Shown here piece after piece: positions 38,389 to 46,091 of a stretch of 64,000 nucleotides of DNA (position 1 is its first letter; every line of letters begins with the position of its first letter). The notes under the pieces were generated by a model. It had not been told where the DNA came from. It saw only the letters and a program-made list of their open reading frames with translations, and ran no database searches. Position numbers and translations under genes: made by a program. The stretch comes from Hyphomicrobiales bacterium (GTDB taxonomy: Bacteria > Pseudomonadota > Alphaproteobacteria > Rhizobiales > Rhizobiaceae): positions 496,001-560,000 of the forward strand of contig UBNV01000010.1 in the NCBI GenBank assembly GCA_900466945.1. Direction: 5' to 3'.

Positions 38389-39382
38389 TCTTCCCTTCAT
38401 CTGGGCCGGCATCATCGCCTTTGCGGTTCTCGCTTATGTCATCCTCGACGGTTTTGACTTGGGCGTCGGGATCCTCTTTCCCTTCTTTCCGGAGAAGCAC
38501 GAGAAGGACCTGATGATGAACTCGGTGGCACCCGTCTGGGACGGCAACGAGACCTGGCTGGTGCTCGGCGGGGGAGGGCTGCTTGCCGTCTTCCCGCTCG
38601 CCTATGCGACGATCCTGCCGGCGCTCTATGCGCCAATCATTCTGATGCTCTTGGGCCTAATCTTCCGTGGTGTCGCCTTCGAATATCGCTGGCGCACGCA
38701 AAGGGCGGAGCATCTGTGGAACTGGGCCTTTACCGGCGGCTCGGTCGTTGCGGCTTTCTTCCAGGGCGTGGCGCTCGGGGCGCTGGTCCAGGGCATTCCG
38801 GTTGAGAACCGCGCCTATGCCGGCGGCTGGTGGGACTGGCTGACGCCGTTTTCGGTGGCCACAGGCGTGGCGCTGGTGATCGGCTATGCCCTGCTCGGAG
38901 CGACATGGATCGTCATGAAGACGGAGGGTGACATATGCAGGCGCGCCCGCTCTCTCGCCCTGCCGCTCTCCTTCGCAACCGTCGGCGCCATGGGGATCTT
39001 CAGCCTCTGGACGCCGTTCCTGGAAGCGCCGTATTTCGAGCGCTGGTTCGGGTATCCGACGATGATCTTTTCGGTGATCGTGCCGGCCCTGGTGCTTGGC
39101 TGCCTCTACCTGATCGTCTCGGGGTTGAAGGCCGGACATGACGCGCGGCCATTCATCGCGGCGCTCGGGCTCTTTGTGCTCGGTTATGCCGGGATTGGCA
39201 TCAGCTTCTATCCCTATATCGTGCCGTCCTCGCTGACGATCTGGGAAGCTGCCGCGCCCGATGAGAGCCTGGCCTTCCTGCTCTACGGTGCGGTCATACT
39301 GGTGCCGATGATCCTGGGCTACACGGCCTATGCCTATTGGGTCTTCCGCGGCAAGCTCAATCCGGAAGAGGGCTATCACTGA
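38378..39382 (+). CDS. cydB: Cytochrome bd-type ubiquinol oxidase subunit II
   Basis: Partner of CydA. The 334-residue protein has about eight to nine membrane helices. It starts with LPFIWAGIIAFAVLAYVILD and the hallmark GFDLGVGILFPF. Then come WDGNETWLVLGGGGLLAVFPLAY and the C-terminal WVFRGKL. The ATG at 38378 is chosen because GGAGG lies five bases upstream; an ATG four codons earlier (38366) is possible. The gene start is inside the cydA end. Its stop codon overlaps the start of the small downstream gene in TGATG. Confidence 0.94.
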   Translation: MVIDLPFIWAGIIAFAVLAYVILDGFDLGVGILFPFFPEKHEKDLMMNSVAPVWDGNETWLVLGGGGLLAVFPLAYATILPALYAPIILMLLGLIFRGVAFEYRWRTQRAEHLWNWAFTGGSVVAAFFQGVALGALVQGIPVENRAYAGGWWDWLTPFSVATGVALVIGYALLGATWIVMKTEGDICRRARSLALPLSFATVGAMGIFSLWTPFLEAPYFERWFGYPTMIFSVIVPALVLGCLYLIVSGLKAGHDARPFIAALGLFVLGYAGIGISFYPYIVPSSLTIWEAAAPDESLAFLLYGAVILVPMILGYTAYAYWVFRGKLNPEEGYH

Positions 39383-39495
39383 TGGACAAGCGCCTGATTG
39401 CCAGCCGTCTTTTGTGGTTTGTCGGCCTCTGGGCCGGCGGGGTCCTTGCGATCACCATCGTCGGCCTGATCATCAAGTTCTGGCTCAACGGCTGA
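39382..39495 (+). CDS. 37-residue CydX-like membrane peptide (DUF2474-type)
   Basis: A tiny gene whose ATG overlaps the cydB stop (TGATG). The product starts MDKRLIASRLLWFVGLWAGG, continues with a hydrophobic run and ends KFWLNG: a short basic N terminus, one membrane helix and a small polar tail. Size, topology and position after cydB match the DUF2474 group linked to CIO-type oxidases, functionally analogous to the CydX/CbdX peptides that stabilise bd oxidases. Translation is evidently coupled to cydB. Confidence 0.82.
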   Translation: MDKRLIASRLLWFVGLWAGGVLAITIVGLIIKFWLNG

Positions 39496-39622
39496 TCCCG
39501 ATCACTTGAAATTCAATGGAAATTGCGGGGCTCACTCTTCAAAAGAGGGTGAGCTCTCTCCATATGGGAGCCAAGCCCTTAAAAGGGCATAGAGACTGTT
39601 TCGAGGAGGACAGGAAACACCC

Positions 39623-40627
39623 ATGCGGCACAACGCAAAGATATTCGCGACGCTCGCGCTCGGCATGATGGTCACGCTCGTGGCCGTCGATTTCGCCGAA
39701 GCCCGTCGCGCTTCAGGCGGCTTCGGCAGCCGTGGTACGCGCACCTTCAACCAGCCGGCGATCACCCGCACGGCGCCGGCACCCGCTGCTCCGATCGAGC
39801 GGACGATGACGCCGCGCACCAATGCGACCCAGCCGGGTGCGGCCCAGTCGACGGTCGCCAACCAGGCAGCGCGTCCGGGTGGCCTGTTCGGCGGTCTCGC
39901 CGGTGGCCTCATGGGCGGCCTGCTGCTCGGTGGTCTGTTCGGCATGCTGATGGGCACGGGCTTTGGCGGTGGCTTCGGCTTCCTCGGCCTGCTCCTGCAG
40001 GGCTTGCTGATCTTCTTCCTGATCCGCTTTGCCATGCGCATGTTCGCCAACCGCCAGGCGCCGGCATCAGGCCCCAGCGGCGGCCCCGGTTTCGGCGGCT
40101 TTGGCGGGATGGCGCGCGACAATCAGAGCGGTGACCAGCCGCGTCCGAGCTTCCAGATCCCCAAGCTGGGTGGGGGTGCTGCGGCCAGCGCCTCTGCGGC
40201 CCGCTCGGGTCCGGCCGATGAGCTCGGCATCACACCGAAGGATCTGGAGCGCTTCGAACAGCTCCTGCAGGAAATGCAGCGTGCCTATGCCGAGGAAGAT
40301 TACGGCGCACTGCGTCGCATCACCACGCCGGAAGCCATGTCCTATCTCGCCGAAGAGCTCAGCGAGAACGCGACTAAGGGTGTGAAGAACACGGTGCGTG
40401 ACGTGCATCTCGTCCAGGGCGATGTCTCTGAAAGCTGGGCCGAGGACAAGATGGAATACGCGACGGTGGCGATGCGCTACGAAGCGATCGACTATGTGGT
40501 CGACCGCCAGAGCGGTGACGTTGTCGAAGGCGATCCGAACACGCCGGTCGAATCGGTCGAGATCTGGACCTTCGCCCGCCGCCCGAACACTCAGTGGCAG
40601 ATCTCGGCGATCCAGAGCGCCAACTGA
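39623..40627 (+). CDS. Tim44-like domain protein
   Basis: A 334-residue exported or membrane-anchored protein. A signal-like N terminus (IFATLALGMMVTLVAVDFAEA) precedes a Ser/Thr/Pro-rich segment. A glycine-rich hydrophobic region follows (GGLMGGLLLGGLFGMLMG, then FLGLLLQGLLIFFLIRFAMRM), and the chain ends in a soluble Tim44-like domain (ITPKDLERFEQLLQEMQRAYAEED to WTFARRPNTQWQISAIQSA). Proteins of this form are widespread in alphaproteobacteria; the domain is related to mitochondrial Tim44, but a bacterial role is not established. A GCCCTT/AAGGGC palindrome lies 35 bases upstream. Confidence 0.87.
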   Translation: MRHNAKIFATLALGMMVTLVAVDFAEARRASGGFGSRGTRTFNQPAITRTAPAPAAPIERTMTPRTNATQPGAAQSTVANQAARPGGLFGGLAGGLMGGLLLGGLFGMLMGTGFGGGFGFLGLLLQGLLIFFLIRFAMRMFANRQAPASGPSGGPGFGGFGGMARDNQSGDQPRPSFQIPKLGGGAAASASAARSGPADELGITPKDLERFEQLLQEMQRAYAEEDYGALRRITTPEAMSYLAEELSENATKGVKNTVRDVHLVQGDVSESWAEDKMEYATVAMRYEAIDYVVDRQSGDVVEGDPNTPVESVEIWTFARRPNTQWQISAIQSAN

Positions 40628-40650
40628 TCTCCAGCGGTACTGAATGCAAG

Positions 40651-40687
40651 AAGCCTCCCCATCGGTCACGGTGGGGAGGCTTTTTCG
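40651..40687 (+). terminator. Terminator after Tim44-domain gene
   Basis: GCCTCCCCA and TGGGGAGGC form the stem, followed by TTTTTC. Flanking A residues may let it also serve the convergent lipoprotein gene. Confidence 0.88.
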
Positions 40688-40721
40688 TTCTAGTGCAGTG
40701 CTCTGATCAAGTGCTCCACCC

Positions 40722-41306
40722 TCAGCCCGGGCACTGCTGCAACTGCTTGGCGTAGGTATAGGTGATGTCGGTGAACCGCTTCGCGCCGCGCAGAGCCTCC
40801 GGGCGCTTGTTGTAGGCGCCGCGCAGATAGCCGGTGTGGCCGGAGTGGTAAGCGAGATAGAGCTTGTAGGGGTCGTTCAAGGGGATGTTGACCTTGGTCG
40901 CGCTCTCGCGGTGATACCAGCCGATAAAGCGGATGGCGTCGGCGAAATCGGTGCGGCGGGCGCCCCAGCGGCCTGTTTCGCGCTGGTAGCGTTCCCAGGT
41001 TCCGTCGAGGGCCTGGGAGTAGCCATAGGCCGACGAGGCGCGCTTGCCGGGGATGAACCCCAGGATCATCTTGCGCGGCGGCTTGGCGTTGTGGCGGAAA
41101 CTCGATTCCGTATAGATCGTCGCCATCAGGATCGGGACCGGCACGCCGTATTCGCGTTCGGCATCGACGGCGGCGCGGCGCCAGTTGTTGAACAGCCCGT
41201 CGCGCTGCTCGAAAATCGCGCAGGCATTGCGGGTCTGGGATGGCGGCTTGGCACAGGCCGACAGCGTCAGCATGACGCCGAGGGCAGATATGAGAGCGGT
41301 ACGCAT
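40722..41306 (-). CDS. Lytic transglycosylase-like lipoprotein
   Basis: A 194-residue putative lipoprotein: the signal peptide ends in the lipobox LTLSAC, with the acylated cysteine at residue 18. The remainder is an SLT-type lysozyme fold. The catalytic glutamate is in LMATIYTESSFRHNAKPP, followed by SSAYGYSQALDGTWERYQ and LAYHSGHTGYLRG. It should cleave peptidoglycan glycan strands with 1,6-anhydro product formation. Family homologues occur in most Rhizobiaceae. The gene is isolated, with a 300-base gene-free region upstream. Confidence 0.87.
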   Translation of the reverse strand: MRTALISALGVMLTLSACAKPPSQTRNACAIFEQRDGLFNNWRRAAVDAEREYGVPVPILMATIYTESSFRHNAKPPRKMILGFIPGKRASSAYGYSQALDGTWERYQRETGRWGARRTDFADAIRFIGWYHRESATKVNIPLNDPYKLYLAYHSGHTGYLRGAYNKRPEALRGAKRFTDITYTYAKQLQQCPG

Positions 41307-41615
41307 GACAAAACCTCGCTACAGGCCCGCCATTCTATTCATTAAAATTTAACGAAAGGTTTTCTTAACCGCCCTCGGATCTAGCATCCCCCGATTAGGG
41401 GGATGCCGGCGTGGTGGGATGGCCATCACGAGCGGAGTAGCTTGTTCTCCTCCTCGCTCGGCCATCAGGCGACCGAGTTCCGGGTACATTAGATGCGGGA
41501 GATTGCACAGAGAGGCCAGTCACAGCAGCGCGGTGTGGTTCGCCATACCGCGGAGCCCGGAACGCGAGCTGCCTCACCTTTGGTCACGGTCTCCGGCAAA
41601 GTTTTGGAAGATTTT
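41307..41615 (-). other. Gene-poor interval with strong RNA-like structure
   Basis: About 310 bases between the lipoprotein gene and tRNA-Met. It contains a 9-bp hairpin GCATCCCCC/GGGGGATGC (41384-41406), a 9-bp stem with a TTCG tetraloop (41530-41551), and an 8-bp pairing GTTCCGGG (41477-41484) with CCCGGAAC (41556-41563) that encloses the TTCG hairpin. A 46-codon minus-strand open frame (41349-41489, starting MYPELGRLMAERGGE) overlaps but lacks a ribosome site. The region could encode a small structured RNA or hold remnants of one; it matches no family I recognise. Confidence 0.45.
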
Positions 41616-41692
41616 TGGTAGCGGGAGGCGGACTTGAACCGCCGACCTTGGGGTTATGAATCCCACGCTCTAACCACCTGAGCTATCCCGCC
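41616..41692 (-). tRNA. tRNA-Met (CAU anticodon), elongator type
   Basis: A full cloverleaf is visible on the minus strand. The acceptor GGCGGGA pairs with TCCCGCT (first pair G-U). D stem GCTC/GAGC, anticodon loop TTCATAA (CAU) and T arm GGCGG-TTCAAGT-CCGCC follow. The discriminator is A and the CCA end is encoded. The first acceptor pair excludes an initiator-type tRNA. The anticodon stem has one mismatch (31-39, A-C). A CAU tRNA could also be the lysidine-modified tRNA-Ile; overall features favour elongator Met. Confidence 0.9.
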
Positions 41693-41851
41693 ACACATTC
41701 GGAAACCTGATGGGCCGTGGCAGCCCGTCCGAAGCGATGGGCGGCTTATAAGGCGAGGCTCCGATCAAAGTCAAGCGCGGTTTGGCCAAAAACAGTGTGG
41801 CTTTCCACCGGCTTGGGAGAAGACCTTGCACGTGGCCCGAAAGCTTAGGCT

Positions 41852-43048
41852 TCAGGCCGCGACAGGGCTTGCCAGAAGCGCCTTCAGCGAGGCTTCTGCG
41901 GTGCCGGAGCGTTCCGAGCGCTCGATGAAGCCGCCGCCATAGACGCGGGCGTCGGCGCCGGTTGCCGAATAGAGCACGCAGGCCTGGCCGGGGGCGACGC
42001 CGGCTTCGCCGATTTCGAGATCGACATAGACGCCGCGGTCGTCCGCATGCAGGACTGCCGGGGTCGGCGGGCGGGTGGAGCGGACCTTGGCGAAACAGGG
42101 CATGCCTTCGGCTGCGTCTTCTGCCAGCGTGCGGTCGCCGAGCCAGTTGATGTCGCGCAGATAGACGCGGTGGGTTTCCAGCGCTTCCTTCGGGCCAACT
42201 ATCACGCGGCGCGAGCGGGCGTCGAGATAGATGACGTAGAGCGGTTCGCCCGTGGCGACGCCCAAACCCTTCCGCTGGCCGATCGTGTAATGCAGGATGC
42301 CTTCGTGATTGCCGAGGACGCGGCCGTCGAGATGCACGATGTCGCCGGCCAGAGCCGCATTCGGCTTCAGCTTGTTGATGACGTCGGCATATTTGCCCTG
42401 GGGCACGAAACAGATGTCCTGGCTGTCGGCCTTCTGGGCGACGACGAGGCCCATTTCTTCGGCAAGCTTACGCGTTTCCGCCTTCGACATGGCGCCGAGC
42501 GGGAAGCGCAGATAGTCGATCTGCTCCTGCGTGGTGGCAAAGAGGAAATAGCTCTGGTCGCGCTCCGAATCGATCGGGCGGAAGAGGGCGCGGTGGCCCG
42601 GGTCATTGGGCAGCGGCACGGACTTCGAGCGGATGTAATGGCCGGTTGCCAGTGCGTCGGCGCCGAGTTCCTTCGCGGTCGCCAGAAGGTCGGCGAACTT
42701 GACCGTCTGGTTGCAGGCGACGCAGGGGATCGGCGTTTCACCGGCGACATAGCTTTCCATGAAGGGGTTGATGACCGTGTCGCGAAAACGCTGTTCGTAA
42801 TCGAGCACGTAATGGGGAATGCCGAGCGTTTCGCAGACGCGGCGGGCATCGTCGATGTCCTGGCCGGCGCAGCAGGAGCCAGCGCGATGAACGGCGGCGC
42901 CGTGGTCGTAGAGCTGCAGCGTGATGCCGAGGACGTCATAACCCTCGCGCTTCAAGATGCCGGCGACGACGGAGGAATCCACGCCGCCCGACATGGCGAC
43001 GACGACGCGCGTATCTTCCGGTCTCTTGTCAAAATCCAGCGTGTTCAC
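41852..43048 (-). CDS. mnmA: tRNA-specific 2-thiouridylase MnmA
   Basis: Thiolates U34 of tRNA-Lys, -Glu and -Gln using a relayed persulfide. The 398-residue protein has the PP-loop [12 protein letters not shown] near residue 18. The catalytic cysteines are C112 in ACNQTVKF and C213 in [11 protein letters not shown]. The C-terminal beta domain includes [17 protein letters not shown]. Length is slightly greater than the E. coli enzyme owing to short N- and C-terminal extensions. It is upstream of, and on the same strand as, the tRNA-Met gene. Confidence 0.95.
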   Translation of the reverse strand: MNTLDFDKRPEDTRVVVAMSGGVDSSVVAGILKREGYDVLGITLQLYDHGAAVHRAGSCCAGQDIDDARRVCETLGIPHYVLDYEQRFRDTVINPFMESYVAGETPIPCVACNQTVKFADLLATAKELGADALATGHYIRSKSVPLPNDPGHRALFRPIDSERDQSYFLFATTQEQIDYLRFPLGAMSKAETRKLAEEMGLVVAQKADSQDICFVPQGKYADVINKLKPNAALAGDIVHLDGRVLGNHEGILHYTIGQRKGLGVATGEPLYVIYLDARSRRVIVGPKEALETHRVYLRDINWLGDRTLAEDAAEGMPCFAKVRSTRPPTPAVLHADDRGVYVDLEIGEAGVAPGQACVLYSATGADARVYGGGFIERSERSGTAEASLKALLASPVAA

Positions 43049-43230
43049 GGGCTTCGTCTCTGTGCTTCATGCGACCGTATCATGTCCCCCACTTCAGGGG
43101 ATCCTGGCCAAGCGTTGCGGGGCTTTTCACCCACGGCGGCTGCCGGTCTGATTGTTGACGGATATAGAAAGGATTGCTTGTTCATGCAAGAGCAGCGATT
43201 CGCGGGGTGTCCCGCAGGGAGGTCCCCACT

Positions 43231-44214
43231 GTGCCTGTCCAGATGACCGTCACGCCGGAGAGCTTTCCGATATCAGGCAGCTTCACGATTTCGCGCGGGT
43301 CGAAGACCGAGGCGAAGGTAGTCACCGTGCAGCTGACGGATGGGGTGCATGTCGGCCAAGGCGAATGCGTGCCCTATGCGCGTTATGGCGAGACGGTGGA
43401 GAGCGTCCTCGAAGTGCTCTCGGCGCTGGTGCCGGAAGTCGCTGCAGGTCTGGATCCCAAGGGTTTGCAGAGCCGGTTGAAGCCGGGGGCGGCGCGGAAT
43501 GCGCTGGACTGCGCTTGCTGGGATCTGGAGGCGAAGCGGGCGGGGCGCCCGGTCTGGCAACTTCTTGGGTTACAGGAGCCGAAACCGCTGTCGGTGACCT
43601 ATACGCTGTCGCTGGGCACGCCTGAGAGCATGCAGGCGGCGGCGGAGAAGGAGGCCCACCGACCACTATTGAAGGTCAAGCTTGGCGGCGAGGGGGATGT
43701 CGAGCGCATCCGAGCTGTCAGGACTGGGGCGCCGAAGTCAGCCATCATCGTCGATGCCAATGAGGGATGGAGCCTGGAGCAGTATAAGGCGCTGGCGCCG
43801 GTCTTTCTCGATCTCGGCGTCAAGCTGGTCGAGCAGCCGTTTCCAGCGGGGGCCGATGAGGCGCTTCTTGGCCTCGATCGCGTACTGCCTGTATGTGCCG
43901 ACGAAAGCTGCCACGATACCGCATCGCTCGCCTCGCTGAAGGGCAAGTATGATGCGGTCAACATCAAGCTCGACAAGACGGGCGGGCTGACGGAAGCGCT
44001 TCTGATGCGCGATGCGGCGGTGGAAGCCGGTTTCGAGATCATGGTCGGCTGCATGGTCGGCACATCGCTTGCCATGGCCCCGGCATTTCTGATCGGGCAG
44101 GGCGCGGCGTTTGTCGATCTCGACGGTCCGCTGCTTCTTGCGCGCGACCGGGTGCCGGCGATTGCCTATGACGGCGCGGTGATGCCATTGCCGCCGCGAG
44201 GGCTGTGGGGGTGA
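43231..44214 (+). CDS. dgcA: N-acetyl-D-Glu racemase / dipeptide epimerase DgcA
   Basis: Enolase-superfamily epimerase of the muconate-lactonising subgroup. Catalytic lysine pair motif LLKVKLGG, metal ligands in IVDANEGW, VEQPFP and CADES, and the opposite-face lysine in NIKLDKTGGL are all present. The family includes L-Ala-D/L-Glu epimerases and the DgcA racemase. The start is uncertain: GTG at 43231 has GGGAGG about eight bases upstream, while ATG at 43243 lacks a good site, so GTG is preferred (327 residues). No dgcN-like partner is adjacent. It is divergent from mnmA. Confidence 0.85.
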   Translation: MPVQMTVTPESFPISGSFTISRGSKTEAKVVTVQLTDGVHVGQGECVPYARYGETVESVLEVLSALVPEVAAGLDPKGLQSRLKPGAARNALDCACWDLEAKRAGRPVWQLLGLQEPKPLSVTYTLSLGTPESMQAAAEKEAHRPLLKVKLGGEGDVERIRAVRTGAPKSAIIVDANEGWSLEQYKALAPVFLDLGVKLVEQPFPAGADEALLGLDRVLPVCADESCHDTASLASLKGKYDAVNIKLDKTGGLTEALLMRDAAVEAGFEIMVGCMVGTSLAMAPAFLIGQGAAFVDLDGPLLLARDRVPAIAYDGAVMPLPPRGLWG

Positions 44215-44221
44215 AGAAAAT

Positions 44222-44400
44222 CCCCTCCCAAACCCTCCCCACAAGGGGGAGGGCTTAACCTAGCCTCGCCCTCTGCGCCTCAAATGCCCCTCTCTGCCAT
44301 CGGCGAGAGGTTGTCTGCGTTCAAGCAGGCGGAAGGCATCCGCGAGTCTTCTCCCCCCTTGTGGGGAAGATGGCCGGCAGGCCAGAGGGGTCTCGTTCAA
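44222..44400. repeat. RIME-like palindromic intergenic repeat
   Basis: Two related palindromes in inverted orientation flank the element. CCCTCCCCACAAGGGGGAGGG lies at 44233-44253 (split: CCCTCCCC, ACAA, GGGGGAGGG). CCCCTTGTGGGGAAGA lies near 44355-44370. The inner 90 bases are noncoding. This 'CTCCCCACAAGGGG' style of intergenic mosaic repeat is characteristic of Rhizobiaceae. It occupies the gap between two convergent genes and may supply bidirectional transcript ends. Confidence 0.65.
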
Positions 44401-44409
44401 AGCTAGATC

Positions 44410-45099
44410 TCACCCCTTCTGGGGCACGGGGCCGTTCTTCGCCATCCAGATCACATGCTTCTTGCCGCGCCCGGTTTTCCCTGCGCGGACGGGAATCTCT
44501 TCTGCGCCAAAGCCGCAGTCCTTCAAGCGTCGCGTGAAGTAGGGACCTGGACCCTGTGACCAGATGCCGAGAACGCCGCCGCGGGTCAGCGCGGCCTTGG
44601 ATTTGCGTAACCCGTCATGGGAATAGAGGCCGTCGTTCGCCTCGCGTGTGAGGCCGTCGGGGCCGTTGTCGACGTCGAGCAGGATGGCGTCGAACTGGCC
44701 CTTGGATTTGGCGATGAGCGCGCCGACATCGCCGACGTGAATTGTTACGCGCGGGTCGTCAAGGCTGCCGGCATAGATCTCGGCCATGGGCCCGCGCGCC
44801 CAGTCAACGACAGCGGGCACGAGTTCGGCGACAGTCACCTTCGCATCTCCGGGCAAGACGGCGAGGGCAGCTCGCAGCGTGAAGCCCATGCCGAGGCCGC
44901 CGATCAGAATATGCGGGCGCTTGTGGGTGGCGATGCGCTCGAAGGCGAGGGTGGCGAGCGCCTCTTCGGAGCCGCTGAGGCGGCTGTTCATCAGCTCGTT
45001 GGTGCCGAGCATGATGGAGAATTCTGATCCTCGGCTCTTCAAGCGCAATTCGCCGCCGCCGGGTATCTTGGCCGCGTCGAGCTGGATCCAGGGGAGCAT
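44410..45099 (-). CDS. Spermidine synthase-like methyltransferase-fold protein
   Basis: A 229-residue Rossmann-fold protein with the glycine-rich loop HILIGGLGMGFTLRAAL, the acidic residue of VTVAELVPAVVDWA, and the DAILLDVDNGPDGL segment typical of polyamine synthase-like proteins. It is shorter than true spermidine synthases, and the decarboxy-SAM-binding N-terminal domain is reduced, so the activity is unproven. The start has AGGAAC upstream; a longer open frame reads antisense through the next gene and is disregarded. It stands alone, opposite the aldolase gene. Confidence 0.8.
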   Translation of the reverse strand: MLPWIQLDAAKIPGGGELRLKSRGSEFSIMLGTNELMNSRLSGSEEALATLAFERIATHKRPHILIGGLGMGFTLRAALAVLPGDAKVTVAELVPAVVDWARGPMAEIYAGSLDDPRVTIHVGDVGALIAKSKGQFDAILLDVDNGPDGLTREANDGLYSHDGLRKSKAALTRGGVLGIWSQGPGPYFTRRLKDCGFGAEEIPVRAGKTGRGKKHVIWMAKNGPVPQKG

Positions 45100-45286
45100 T
45101 GATGAGTTCCTGTGCTTCGAGAGTTTGGCTGCCCCTATCACGGCGGGCCGTCCGGCTTCAACTCCGCGGACAAATGGCGGTCCGTACCGAAGGCGTTCGA
45201 TTGGCCCTTGCGGTTCGCACGAGCTACGGCGCATCTTGCGCGTCGAACACGCCGTGCCCATGACGTGATGCAGCAGGAGAATGCCC

Positions 45287-46057
45287 ATGCCCGCCCCCAG
45301 GAATACCTTCAAGGCCGCCCTGCGCGAGACGGACGACATTCTTGTCGGTCTCTGGGTGGCGCTGGCGAGCCCCCATGTCGCGGAAGTCTGTGGCGGAGCC
45401 GGCTTCGACTGGATCCTGATCGATGGCGAACATGGGCCGAACGACATTCCGCTGATCGCCGCCCAACTCGCGGCCGTCGCGCGGCATCCGGCACATCCCG
45501 TCGTGCGTCTGCCGGTCGGTGAGAGCTGGCTCATCAAGCAGGCGCTCGATATCGGCGCGCAGACGGTGATGATCCCGATGGTCGAGACGAAGGAAGAGGC
45601 AGAGAGGCTGGCCAAGGCCCTCCGTTATCCGCCGGAAGGTATTCGCGGTATGGGGGCAAGCCTCGGGCGTGCCTCGAATTTCGGGCGGATCGCCGATTAT
45701 GCCGAGACCGCCAATGCCGAGGTTTGCCTGATCGCGCAGATCGAAAGCCGGCTCGGCGTCGAAAACGCCGATGCCATCATCGCGACTGCGGGCGTGGATG
45801 CGATCCTGATTGGACCGGCAGACCTCGCGGCAGATATGGGCCATCGGGGCAACCCCACGCATCCGGAGGTGATGCAGGCGGTCGAAACCGTGATTGGCAA
45901 GGGTGTCGCCGCCGGCAAGCCGGTCGGCATCATGTCCGGCGATCCCGCCATGCTCACCATGGCGCGCAAAGCCGGCATCCGCTTCTTCGCGTCGTCGACC
46001 GATGTCAGCCTCTTGTCTGCCGCGGCCGCCAATCTCGCGACCTTGATGCGCGGCTGA
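45287..46057 (+). CDS. HpcH/HpaI-family class II aldolase
   Basis: A 256-residue TIM-barrel aldolase of the 4-hydroxy-2-oxo-acid type, which cleaves such acids to pyruvate and an aldehyde. Motifs: IDGEHGPND, VVRLPVG, TVMIPMVETKEEAE, the metal-ligand QIESRLGVENA, and LIGPADLAADMGH. The second of two neighbouring ATGs is preferred because AGGAG is too close to the first. It shares an operon with the Ldh-family dehydrogenase 34 bases downstream, which suggests a small catabolic module for a hydroxy-oxo acid. Confidence 0.88.
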   Translation: MPAPRNTFKAALRETDDILVGLWVALASPHVAEVCGGAGFDWILIDGEHGPNDIPLIAAQLAAVARHPAHPVVRLPVGESWLIKQALDIGAQTVMIPMVETKEEAERLAKALRYPPEGIRGMGASLGRASNFGRIADYAETANAEVCLIAQIESRLGVENADAIIATAGVDAILIGPADLAADMGHRGNPTHPEVMQAVETVIGKGVAAGKPVGIMSGDPAMLTMARKAGIRFFASSTDVSLLSAAAANLATLMRG

Positions 46058-46091
46058 TGCTGCTTTCCTTCAATCCTCCCAGAGATTTTCG

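Noticed and set aside
39575..39588. GCCCTT-AA-AAGGGC palindrome before the Tim44-domain gene
   Set aside because: Short and not matched to a known operator; too little to call a regulatory site.
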